A stretch of DNA of 7,697 nt from Anaerolineales bacterium UBA5069. Its GTDB lineage: Bacteria > Chloroflexota > Anaerolineae > Caldilineales > Caldilineaceae. Position numbers and translations under genes: made by a program. The notes under the pieces were generated by a model. The model was given only the letters and a program-made list of their open reading frames with translations. It searched no databases and was not told where the DNA came from. Within the stretch, counting starts at the first letter, position 1, and every line of letters begins with the position of its first letter. The DNA is taken from positions 1,847-9,543 of the forward strand of contig DIAV01000266.1 in assembly GCA_002415895.1 (NCBI GenBank). Direction: 5' to 3'. This document shows positions 1 through 6,066 of this stretch, piece by piece.

Positions 1-127
1 CAGCCAGCAGCACCACCAGCAGCGCCAGTGCGAGGCCTGCGCGCGAACCCTGCACCAGCGTGTAGATGCTGGAGTCGAGGCGCAAGGCCATACGAATGGT
101 TTCGCTGACGGAGGGCAGGTCGTCCAT
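1..127 (-). CDS. N-terminal fragment of a membrane protein, possibly Yip1-like
   Basis: Reading the minus strand from the ATG at 127-125, an open frame runs off the left edge, giving 42 complete residues. It begins [20 protein letters not shown], continues with a short polar stretch, and enters a hydrophobic helix ([12 protein letters not shown]) at about residues 31-42. An amphipathic stretch with an RLDSSIY-like motif followed at once by a membrane helix resembles the start of Yip1-domain membrane proteins in Chloroflexota. That is recognition from memory, and the diagnostic core lies outside the window. No strong Shine-Dalgarno sits directly before the ATG; a GGAG lies about 22 bases upstream. 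The frame stays open further upstream but offers only CTG codons as alternative starts. It is divergent from the CapA-like gene, with 196 bases between the two starts. The gene call is fairly secure, the family is not. Confidence 0.55.
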   Translation of the reverse strand, partial: MDDLPSVSETIRMALRLDSSIYTLVQGSRAGLALALLVVLLA

Positions 128-220
128 GGGAGAGATGATCGGGGCGGATTGCTCCAGAAAGTTCAGTCGTCGGTGTTCGGTTTTGCGCGTGCCAGCCTGG
201 AACGATCTGCGCGCTGCAAG

Positions 221-249
221 TTCGCATTTTCCTATGCACCGATTATACT
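221..249 (+). promoter_or_regulatory. Sigma70-like promoter for the CapA-like gene
   Basis: A -35-like TTCGCA (221-226; four of six matches to TTGACA) is followed after exactly 17 bases by TATACT (244-249; five of six matches to TATAAT). Transcription would begin near 256, leaving a leader of roughly 68 bases before the ATG at 324. GAAGG at 309-313 can serve as ribosome binding site, 10 bases before that ATG. The match is sequence-only. Confidence 0.5.
242..247 (-). promoter_or_regulatory. Minus-strand -10 element (TATAAT)
   Basis: Read on the minus strand, 247-242 is a perfect TATAAT, about 115 bases upstream of the ATG at 127. No convincing -35 is seen at 16-18 bases spacing (the hexamer there is close to GGTAGC), so this promoter may be weak or activator-dependent. 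It overlaps the plus-strand -10, so the two divergent genes probably compete for the same promoter core. Confidence 0.4.
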
Positions 250-323
250 ATCAAATCATTCATTGCTACCTCTCTGCAGACTGCGTCGCTGTCGCATCGT
301 GCCCGAATGAAGGCCAAACCACT

Positions 324-2150
324 ATGCCATCAAACCCCTTGCCGCAAAAAGCCATCGTGCTGATTGGCGGCGCGCTGATTCTCTTCGGCAGCATCCTCGC
401 AGTATGGGCAGTATCGAGCATTGCCACGGTTTTTGCCAGTACACCCACAACAACCGGTTTCACGTCCGACAAAGGCGCCGCAGTAGCTGCGGATGCAACT
501 TTACCTGATGCTGCGCCCGCAACAAACCCGTCGACCACCCTGCCGCGCAAGACACCCCAGTCCACGCCGATTGCCGTGCTTAGCGCGGCAGAGAGCGCCG
601 CGGCCAGGCCCACCAGTGATCAGCGCCCCATTGGCATGACGGTGGCCGTGCCCAGCGCAGTTCCCGTTGGCTTTCTGCGCGATCTGGCCGCAGTGACGCT
701 GCCCGACGGCAAAGCCGTCAAGGTGAGCAGCAACGCGGCAGAGGGGCCGCTCCTCTTTGATTGGACGCCCCTCAACGGCGCAGCCGTCTATACGGTGACC
801 TTTGCCGCCGCAACGCGCTTTGACACGATCTTTCCCGAGACAACCTGGCGCGATGTGCAGGCCGCATGGAGCGGCACATCGCCCACGTATACAGCGGTGT
901 CGGTGCTTGCCAATACGCTGCCTGCGTTGGAGCAGGTGCTCGGCCCCAAAGGCCCGACGGTGGTGGCCAGCCCGGTGGTAAGTGAAGTGGTCGCTGCATC
1001 GTGGGCCGCTACCCCTACACTGGCGCTCCTCCCTTTTGACCAACTGGATCCCGAGCTGGCGGTGCTTGCGATTGACGGGCAGACGCCGATTGAAAACGTC
1101 AATCACTTTGACGCCGGCGCATACCCCTTCACGTCTGTAATCTATGCACATGATCGTGCCACCAGCCGCAATGATCGCGAAGTGGTGCAGGGTCTGTTGG
1201 CCGCACTGCCCGCGGGCAATCGCGACCCCGGCAAGCTCACGGTGCTGACAATGACGGGCGTCACCGCAATGGTGCGTATGATGGCCGATGAGATGGACCG
1301 GCGCGGCGCGGCCTGGCCCGCCGAATACGTGGGGCCCGAACTAGCCAGCGCCGATATTACGCACATCAGCAACGAAGTGCCTTTTGTGGAGGATTGCCCC
1401 ACCGATCTGCGTGAAGACAACTTCAACTTCTGCACCAAGAAAGAGTACTTCGAGACCTTGCGCTTGAGCGGCGTGGACATCATTGGCCTGACGGGCAATC
1501 ACCAGAACGATTTTGGTCAGCAGGCGGCCTACGATTCGCTGGATTTCTACGAGGCGCACAATCTGCCTGTCTATGGCGGCGGGCGCAACGTGGAAGAAGC
1601 CTACAAGCCTTTGTATGTGCAGCACAACGGCAATCGCCTTGCCTTCCTTGGGGCCAACAGTTATGGCCCCGAAATGGCGTGGGCCGACACCAACTATCCC
1701 GGCAGTGCCAAATTTGATGTGAACATCATGTCGGCGACCATTCGCGAAATCAAGGACAACGACCTTGCCGACCTTGTGCTGGTTGAGTTGCAGTATCAGG
1801 AATCGTATGACACCGAACCCCTGTATGAGCAGCGCGATGATTTCAACGCGCTGGCGCGGGCCGGCGCAGACATTGTCACCGGCGTGCAAAGCCACGTGCC
1901 GCAGGGCATGGAATTTACGAATGAGCGCATGATTCTCTACGGGCTGGGCAATCTCTACTTTGACCAGATGTGGAGCCAGACGACGCGTGAGAACCTGATC
2001 TACAAGCACACCTTTTACAATGGGCGGCACATCAGCACGCAAATTCTCACAACACTCCTGTACGACTTTGGCCAGCCCCGCTTCATGACGCCGGACGAAC
2101 GCGACAGCCTGTTGACGCGTGTTTTCGCCGCGAGCTACTGGGAGCATTGA
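324..2150 (+). CDS. Membrane-anchored CapA (PGA-cap) family protein with N-terminal binding-protein-like domain
   Basis: The product is 608 residues. Residues 9-38 form one hydrophobic anchor, followed by an Ala/Thr/Pro-rich linker to about 103. Residues 105-300 look like a type 2 periplasmic-binding-protein fold ([20 protein letters not shown]), which is my inference. Residues 303-575 are a CapA/PGA-cap domain of the calcineurin-like phosphoesterase superfamily: TMTGVTAM (310-316), ISNEVPF (N350, E351), [10 protein letters not shown] (N392, H393), [12 protein letters not shown] (H524) and a closing [11 protein letters not shown]. The usual Asp of the first GD motif is missing. CapA proteins are known from poly-gamma-glutamate capsule synthesis, but many homologues have no proven role, so the activity here is open. 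The only two cysteines are C358 and C370. I chose ATG 324 because it follows GAAGG and starts just before the anchor. The frame is open back to 66, but that extension crosses the promoter and the divergent gene. Confidence 0.88.
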   Translation: MPSNPLPQKAIVLIGGALILFGSILAVWAVSSIATVFASTPTTTGFTSDKGAAVAADATLPDAAPATNPSTTLPRKTPQSTPIAVLSAAESAAARPTSDQRPIGMTVAVPSAVPVGFLRDLAAVTLPDGKAVKVSSNAAEGPLLFDWTPLNGAAVYTVTFAAATRFDTIFPETTWRDVQAAWSGTSPTYTAVSVLANTLPALEQVLGPKGPTVVASPVVSEVVAASWAATPTLALLPFDQLDPELAVLAIDGQTPIENVNHFDAGAYPFTSVIYAHDRATSRNDREVVQGLLAALPAGNRDPGKLTVLTMTGVTAMVRMMADEMDRRGAAWPAEYVGPELASADITHISNEVPFVEDCPTDLREDNFNFCTKKEYFETLRLSGVDIIGLTGNHQNDFGQQAAYDSLDFYEAHNLPVYGGGRNVEEAYKPLYVQHNGNRLAFLGANSYGPEMAWADTNYPGSAKFDVNIMSATIREIKDNDLADLVLVELQYQESYDTEPLYEQRDDFNALARAGADIVTGVQSHVPQGMEFTNERMILYGLGNLYFDQMWSQTTRENLIYKHTFYNGRHISTQILTTLLYDFGQPRFMTPDERDSLLTRVFAASYWEH

Positions 2151-2180
2151 GTGGGTATGCATCAATGATCTGTGATACCG

Positions 2181-2220
2181 TTAATCCTTCAACGTCAAAC
2201 TTTTAATCCAGCCTTAATCC
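2181..2220 (+). promoter_or_regulatory. Three phased TTAATCC direct repeats
   Basis: TTAATCC occurs at 2181-2187, 2203-2209 and 2214-2220, with start-to-start distances of 22 and 11 bases, that is two turns and one turn of the helix. Direct repeats with 11-base phasing are typical of OmpR/PhoB-type response regulator sites. The motif is close to the cyanobacterial Pho-box repeat (PyTTAAPyPy followed by T or A). The array lies about 75 bases upstream of the best -35 of the disulfide gene unit. The regulator is unknown. Confidence 0.4.
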
Positions 2221-2270
2221 GGATTTCATTCACAGGCTTGCCGGATACCGTACCCTCTCTCCTGTAGATG

Positions 2271-2292
2271 TTCCCGTTTGTAAGTACGGGAA
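2271..2292. promoter_or_regulatory. Dyad TTCCCGT-N8-ACGGGAA upstream of the dsb unit promoter
   Basis: TTCCCGT (2271-2277) and ACGGGAA (2286-2292) are perfect inverted copies separated by 8 bases. The dyad ends four bases before the predicted -35, a good place for a dimeric repressor or activator. It is not followed by a T-run, so it is unlikely to be an intrinsic terminator for the CapA-like gene. Confidence 0.35.
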
Positions 2293-2295
2293 GGT

Positions 2296-2324
2296 TTGTC
2301 CTGATAAGCACTGGCCTGTATACT
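2296..2324 (+). promoter_or_regulatory. Sigma70-like promoter for the dsbA-dsbB/cytochrome unit
   Basis: TTGTCC (2296-2301; four of six to TTGACA), a 17-base spacer and TATACT (2319-2324; five of six to TATAAT). Predicted transcription start is near 2331, giving about 99 bases of leader before the ATG at 2430. The -10 is the same hexamer as in the promoter of the CapA-like gene. Confidence 0.5.
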
Positions 2325-2429
2325 TGGCTCCTGCGAAGGCTGAAATGCCTTCCTGATTCTTGTAGCGCGCCCGCGTTGCGCTCCCTGGCCTGTGCGCGAT
2401 ATCCTGTTCAATCACCAAGAGGAAGCCTC

Positions 2430-3128
2430 ATGACGACATCCACCAAAGCCAAGTCCAAGTCAAAAAAGCAGAGTAGTTCCGCAGGCATCTGGATTATCAT
2501 CGGCGCGGTGCTGCTGCTTGGCCTGGTCGTGCTCCTGCTTTGGCTTAACAATCGCCCCACCATTGTATCCGTGGCCCAGCCCGAAGTGCCCGCCGAGTGG
2601 ATTAGCGGCAAATCGTTAGGCGACCCCAACGCGCCCGTAGTTGTGCAGATGTGGGAGGATTTTGTCTGCCCGGCGTGCCAGCAGTTCACCCGCACCGTGA
2701 AGCCGCAGCTTGTGGAAGAATTCGTCAAGACGGGTGACGTTCGCCTTGAGTTTCACCAGTTCCCGCTCTCGCAGCATGCGCCCGGCGCCATCATGGCCGC
2801 CAACGCCTCCGAGTGCGCCGCCGATCAGAATCTGTTCTGGCCCTACCATGATCAGGTCTTCGTAGCTGCCGAATCGCGTGGCCAGGCCGCGCTGGTCTAC
2901 GATGAGCTGATGAAGATGGCCACCACAGTTGGGCTTGATACCAACCAGTTCAGCACGTGCATGAACAGCATGCAGTTCAATAATGATATTGCTCAATCGC
3001 TGACCGAGACGCAGCAACTGGGGTTGAACAGCACACCTTCGATTCTGGTCAATGGTGCGCTGGTTGCGAACCCCTTCGACTATAATGCACTGCGTGCGCA
3101 GATCGAGGCCGCTGCCGCCGGCAGCTAA
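2430..3128 (+). CDS. DsbA/BdbD-like membrane-anchored thiol-disulfide oxidoreductase
   Basis: The product is 232 residues. A Lys/Ser-rich cytoplasmic tail (1-17) is followed by one membrane helix (about 19-39), then an exported thioredoxin-fold domain of the DsbA/BdbD family (Pfam Thioredoxin_4 type). SLGDPNAPVVVQMWEDFVCP leads into the active site CPAC (C80, C83), and the cis-proline loop is STPSILVNG (T202, P203). A helical insert lies between them, as expected. Two further cysteines, C129 and C177, could form a structural disulfide. The protein should oxidise cysteine pairs of exported proteins and be re-oxidised by the DsbB-like protein encoded 38 bases downstream. ATG 2430 is preceded by AGAGGAAG at good spacing. 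An in-frame ATG at 2268 exists, but that extension has no similarity to the family, covers the predicted promoter and would put 54 odd residues before the anchor. Confidence 0.92.
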   Translation: MTTSTKAKSKSKKQSSSAGIWIIIGAVLLLGLVVLLLWLNNRPTIVSVAQPEVPAEWISGKSLGDPNAPVVVQMWEDFVCPACQQFTRTVKPQLVEEFVKTGDVRLEFHQFPLSQHAPGAIMAANASECAADQNLFWPYHDQVFVAAESRGQAALVYDELMKMATTVGLDTNQFSTCMNSMQFNNDIAQSLTETQQLGLNSTPSILVNGALVANPFDYNALRAQIEAAAAGS

Positions 3129-3140
3129 TCCCGACGCAAA

Positions 3141-3154
3141 CCCTCCTGGAGGGG
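3141..3154 (+). promoter_or_regulatory. Shine-Dalgarno of the dsbB-cytochrome gene, inside a small hairpin
   Basis: GGAGGGG (3148-3154) lies 12 bases before the ATG at 3167. CCCTC (3141-3145) can pair with GAGGG (3149-3153) around a three-base loop, burying the ribosome binding site. This may tie translation of the second gene to ribosomes finishing the first, 13 bases upstream. The hairpin is short, so the effect is speculative. Confidence 0.35.
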
Positions 3155-3166
3155 CAAGAACGCGCT

Positions 3167-4093
3167 ATGGCGTCACTCTCATATTATCTGGATCGGGCTT
3201 CGCTCTACATCGCCCTGTTCGCGGCGTGGGTTGCTATGCTGGGCAGCCTCTACTTCAGCGAAGTCATGGGCTTTGTCCCGTGTGACCTCTGCTGGTATCA
3301 ACGGATTCTGATGTACCCGCTGACGCTGATTCTGCTGACAGGGCTGTTGTTGCGCGACAAACACCTGCCCAAGTTCGTATTGCCGTTGAGCACACTGGGC
3401 ATGGTGGTTTCGTCGTATCACTATCTGCTTGAGAAGACCGATTGGTTTGATGCCGTTCAGATCTGTCGTAACGGCGCGTCGTGCACCACGCTCTGGATCA
3501 ACTGGCTTGGTTTCATCACCATCCCCTTCCTGGCGCTGGTGGCCTTCACGACAATCACCGTGATGGCGGTGATTGCGCTCATGGCCGGCGAACCTGCCGA
3601 AGCCGATGAGGACGAGGATGGGGTGGAAACGCAGCGCACGCGTGCGTGGTTGCCTGCGTTTGGTGTGGTGGGCGTGGTGCTGCTGGTCTTTGGCACGCTC
3701 TTTAGCACCGGCTGGCAGAAGACGGCCGAATCGCGCGCGTTGGCTGCCGAAATGGCCGTCATGCCCGTCTCGGGGCCAATGACCTCAGCCTCGGGGGCGC
3801 TGCTCAATGACACGCAAAGCAGCGGTCTCACGCTCTATCGCGAAGCCTGCTCGGGCTGCCACGGTCTCAATGCTGAGGGCGTGCCCAACCTGGGCAATGT
3901 GCTCGTCAACAATACATTCATCCAGTCGCTCAGTGACGTTGAATTGCTCCAGTTCATACGCAATGGCCGCGATCTCAACAGCCCGGAGAACACGTCGGGC
4001 CTTGTGATGCCGCCGAGCGGCGGTCGTCCGGATTTGGACGATACGCAAATGAACATGATTATTGCTTACCTGCGTGCGCAGCAAACCCAGTAG
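3167..4093 (+). CDS. DsbB/BdbC-like disulfide oxidase fused to a c-type cytochrome domain
   Basis: One uninterrupted 308-residue frame holds two domains. Residues 1-140 are a DsbB/BdbC family four-helix membrane protein (helices about 10-30, 45-62, 68-85, 113-138) with the active pair C39-DL-C42, then WYQR (R46, at the place of the quinone-site Arg of DsbB), and a second pair C100 and C106. An acidic linker (EADEDEDG, about 145-155) and a fifth helix (161-180) lead to a class I cytochrome c domain: haem motif CSGCH (C228, C231, H232), probable axial Met in GLVMPPSGG (M281), and a C-terminal helix ending YLRAQQ. With DsbB topology (ends inside), the acidic linker is cytoplasmic and the haem lies outside, on the same face as the thiol pairs. 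The DsbB half should re-oxidise the DsbA-like partner and reduce quinone. The haem half could take or give electrons, which is inference. Ordinary DsbB proteins are about 140-180 residues and lack haem. Confidence 0.9.
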   Translation: MASLSYYLDRASLYIALFAAWVAMLGSLYFSEVMGFVPCDLCWYQRILMYPLTLILLTGLLLRDKHLPKFVLPLSTLGMVVSSYHYLLEKTDWFDAVQICRNGASCTTLWINWLGFITIPFLALVAFTTITVMAVIALMAGEPAEADEDEDGVETQRTRAWLPAFGVVGVVLLVFGTLFSTGWQKTAESRALAAEMAVMPVSGPMTSASGALLNDTQSSGLTLYREACSGCHGLNAEGVPNLGNVLVNNTFIQSLSDVELLQFIRNGRDLNSPENTSGLVMPPSGGRPDLDDTQMNMIIAYLRAQQTQ

Positions 4094-4157
4094 GGGGCGA
4101 GAAAGACGCCGATCCTGCCGAAGATGTGGCGGCTGATCTCCCCCGGAGAATGGTGTA

Positions 4158-4994
4158 ATGCTTCGAAAAGTTCAATATGGGCTGGTGCGCGGCGCCTTGA
4201 TTCTCGCGTGCGCGGCACTGATGCTGCTTACGAGTCGCACGGCTGCTTTCGCACAGTCGGGCATCACATCACCCGCGCCCGGCGCAACGCTGGCGGGTGA
4301 TGTGCCGATCATGGGCACGGCCACCACCGACTCTTTTCAGAAATACGAGTTGCATTACAAGCTGGAGCCCAGCGGTGATGACGCCTATGTCTACTTTGAC
4401 GGCGGCACCTCTGAGGTGATCAACGGCCAACTTGGCATTTGGCGCGCGGCGGGCTTGCCGCCCGGCACCTATTCGCTGCGCCTGCGCGTAGTGAAGCAGG
4501 ATGGCAACTACGCCGAAACGTATTCGCCCAACCTGAGCGTGAATCAGGGGCCGGCGGGCACGCCCACGCCCGATCTTTCGCTCACGCCGACAATTACGCC
4601 CACATCAAGCGTGCCGACGCCCACCTTTACGCCGGCGCCTTCGCCCACGCCCGCAATCGGCGCGGTGGAGCAGCCTCAACTCGGCCAGGCCGCGCCTACG
4701 GTCGCGCCCGTGGCCGATGCCAATGCTGCACAGCCCGCCGCCGCTGCAGCCACCACGCCCGTGGCCGTGCAGGCGGGTGATCTGGCCCCAGCGCAAGCCA
4801 GTGCAGCCAGTGCCAATGTGGAGGCAACACCGGCCACAAGCAGCACGCGTGAGTTGGGTGAGGCGCTCTCACTGAACCGCCTGCGCGATCAGTTGTACCG
4901 CGGCATGCGCTTCAGCGCTGCGCTCTTTCTGATTGCACTGGCAGCCTATGGCGGCAAGCGCATCTTCGATTGGGCGCGCCGCCGCTACGGATAG
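4158..4994 (+). CDS. Secreted Ig-like-domain protein with TPTP linker and C-terminal anchor
   Basis: The product is 278 residues. A signal peptide (basic MLRK, hydrophobic core, AFA then Q33) gives likely cleavage after residue 32. Residues 34-130 form a beta-rich Ig-like module ([20 protein letters not shown] at the start, [14 protein letters not shown] near the end), a style common in extracellular Chloroflexota proteins. Residues 131-168 are a Thr/Pro linker rich in TPTP, then an Ala/Thr/Pro-rich low-complexity stretch to about 230. A short hydrophobic segment (252-266) followed by a basic tail ([10 protein letters not shown]) suggests a C-terminal membrane anchor. No enzymatic motif is seen. 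The mature part has no cysteine, so it is not itself a Dsb client. GGAG (4145-4148) precedes the ATG at a good distance. It lies 64 bases after the dsbB-cytochrome gene and is probably co-transcribed. Function unknown; perhaps a surface stalk or envelope-binding protein. Confidence 0.8.
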   Translation: MLRKVQYGLVRGALILACAALMLLTSRTAAFAQSGITSPAPGATLAGDVPIMGTATTDSFQKYELHYKLEPSGDDAYVYFDGGTSEVINGQLGIWRAAGLPPGTYSLRLRVVKQDGNYAETYSPNLSVNQGPAGTPTPDLSLTPTITPTSSVPTPTFTPAPSPTPAIGAVEQPQLGQAAPTVAPVADANAAQPAAAAATTPVAVQAGDLAPAQASAASANVEATPATSSTRELGEALSLNRLRDQLYRGMRFSAALFLIALAAYGGKRIFDWARRRYG

Positions 4995-5008
4995 AGCAGG
5001 CAAGATTT

Positions 5009-5137
5009 GACGCAAAGACGCCACGGCGCAAAGGCACGCAAACAAAAACAACGAGAAGAACAAGCAGCGTAGCGGCCTGGTGTACATCCTTGTGATGCTG
5101 TTCTTTTCGTTCCATTGCGCTTCCGCGCCTTTGCGTC
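5009..5137. repeat. Imperfect inverted repeat of the CGCAAAG type between the Ig-like gene and pth
   Basis: The left arm 5009-5038 (starting GACGCAAAGACGC) matches the reverse complement of 5108-5137 (GACGCAAAGGCGC) at 23 of 30 positions by my hand alignment. AAGAACA/GCA similarity extends inward on both sides. Short CGCAAAG/CTTTGCG-rich dyads of this sort occur in intergenic DNA of many bacteria. As RNA it would form a long imperfect hairpin after the stop at 4994. There is no T-run after it, so it is a dispersed repeat or weak terminator/processing site rather than a classical terminator. The rest of the 4995-5181 gap shows no gene. Confidence 0.6.
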
Positions 5138-5181
5138 GCAGTGACTTAGTTGCGGGGTATTCACGCGTGGGTTCAGTACAA

Positions 5182-5796
5182 ATGATTGTGGGGCTGGGCA
5201 ACCCAGGCCCGCGCTTTGCGGCCAACCGCCACAATATCGGCTTTCAGTGCCTGGAACTCCTCGCGCGCCGCCATGCCATTGCGCTTGACAAGATGCAGAA
5301 CAAGGCGATGGTTGGGCAGGGGTGGGTGCGCGCTGGGGGTCGCCACGCCAAGGTGCTGCTTGTCAAGCCACTCACCTACATGAATCTGGTGGGTGAGTCT
5401 GTTGCCCCGCTCGCCCGTTTCTACCAGGTTGAGCCGGCGCAAATCCTTGTTATTCACGATGATCTGGACCTGGAGAGTGGCCGCCTGCGCTTGCGCCCGG
5501 GCGGCAGTAGCGGCGGCCAGAATGGCATCAAGTCCTTGATTGAGCGACTGGGCAGCCAGGAGTTTGCCCGCGCGCGCGTGGGCATCGGTCGCCCGCCCGG
5601 CCGCATGGACCCCGCGGCCTACGTCTTGCAGGACTTCACCGCCGACGAAGAGTCGATCTTCGGCCCGCTGCGCGCACGCGTGGCGGATGCGGCCGAGATG
5701 TGGCTCCTGGACGGCATGGATATTGCGATGAATCGTTTCAACGGTGACAAGTCGGGTGAGAAAAGCGCAGGCGCAGCAGAGCGCACCGCCGGCTGA
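5182..5796 (+). CDS. pth: Peptidyl-tRNA hydrolase
   Basis: The product is 204 residues, the normal size for bacterial Pth. It cleaves the ester bond of peptidyl-tRNAs that drop off the ribosome, recycling tRNA in the cytoplasm. All hallmark residues are present: MIVGLGNPG at the start (N7), NRHNIGF with the catalytic His17, KPLTYMN (M67, N68), IHDDLDL (D93), and [12 protein letters not shown] (N114). M67, D93 and N114 fall at the same numbers as in the E. coli enzyme. The C-terminal 15-20 residues ([17 protein letters not shown]) are a polar tail beyond the core. ATG 5182 is chosen because the family begins exactly at MIVGLGNPG. An in-frame GTG at 5167 and an ATG at 5080 are possible, but the latter runs through the inverted repeat. 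The Shine-Dalgarno is poor. mfd follows on the same strand, an order seen in other bacteria. Confidence 0.96.
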   Translation: MIVGLGNPGPRFAANRHNIGFQCLELLARRHAIALDKMQNKAMVGQGWVRAGGRHAKVLLVKPLTYMNLVGESVAPLARFYQVEPAQILVIHDDLDLESGRLRLRPGGSSGGQNGIKSLIERLGSQEFARARVGIGRPPGRMDPAAYVLQDFTADEESIFGPLRARVADAAEMWLLDGMDIAMNRFNGDKSGEKSAGAAERTAG

Positions 5797-5848
5797 ACCT
5801 TTGGCGTATATGCAGCGTTCGTACGCGGGTGAAGGCGGGTTGCGTCGC

Positions 5849-5960
5849 CACGTGCGTACTGCGGTTCGTAGCGGCTGCTTCAACTGCCGTTCGCGCAGAT
5901 GCGACGCGGCTTATACGAACGGCAGCTGAAGCAGCCGCTACGAACCGCAGTACGCACGTG
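5849..5960. repeat. Near-perfect palindrome, 45-base arms, between pth and mfd
   Basis: The left arm 5849-5893 and right arm 5916-5960 are inverted copies with one mismatch (CAACTG against CAGCTG on the opposite arm) around a 22-base centre. Both outer ends are CACGTG. There is no coding sign in the element and no room for a transposase, so it is either a MITE/REP-like miniature repeat or a large regulatory hairpin. GCCACGTG occurs at 5847-5854 and again at 5969-5976, preceded in both cases by GGTTG, which could be a trace of insertion or chance. There is no T-run after it, so it is not a standard terminator. Confidence 0.85.
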
Positions 5961-5987
5961 CAGGTTGTGCCACGTGAATTTGATTGT

Positions 5988-6036
5988 GTAGCCAATGCCG
6001 CCTCGGGCGGGTGGTGGCGCGTGTCGCGCCGGCTAC
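5988..6036 (+). other. Potential three-way-junction RNA in the mfd leader
   Basis: GTAGCC (5988-5993) pairs with GGCTAC (6031-6036) and encloses two hairpins: CCGCC-TCG-GGCGG (5998-6010) and GGCGCG-TGT-CGCGCC (6016-6030). Every stem is perfectly complementary. The structure ends 13 bases before the AAGGAA Shine-Dalgarno of mfd, so it could influence mfd translation or mRNA stability. It may equally be part of a dispersed repeat. It is too short for a tRNA and I do not recognise a known riboswitch. Confidence 0.35.
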
Positions 6037-6066
6037 CCAGGCCGCTTTGAAGGAAACGAACAGACC

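Noticed and set aside
66..323. N-terminal extension of the CapA-like gene back to an ATG at 66
   Set aside because: The added 86 residues cross the divergent promoter and the start of the minus-strand gene, resemble no domain, and would place the membrane anchor internally. ATG 324 has a ribosome binding site and starts at the anchor.
1341..2165. A 274-codon minus-strand frame under the CapA-like gene
   Set aside because: It is a shadow of the CapA domain frame, which carries recognisable motifs, and it has no ribosome binding site or plausible domain of its own.
2335..2352. GAAGGC-TGAAAT-GCCTTC hairpin in the dsbA leader as terminator or attenuator
   Set aside because: A six-pair stem without a following T-run; such a hairpin is expected by chance.
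4158..4211. Lipobox (ILAC, C18) in the Ig-like protein
   Set aside because: The residue at -2 does not fit well and the hydrophobic core continues past the cysteine to a better signal peptidase I site after AFA (30-32).
5080..5181. Longer start for pth at 5080
   Set aside because: It would add 34 residues encoded by the intergenic inverted repeat; Pth proteins start at MIVGLGNPG.
4869..5234. 121-codon minus-strand frame with a hydrophobic, Cys-rich stretch
   Set aside because: The peptide is a translation of the CGCAAAG-type repeat joined to antisense of the flanking genes.
5849..5960. Palindrome as an intrinsic terminator of pth
   Set aside because: The stem is far longer than a terminator hairpin and is not followed by a T-run.
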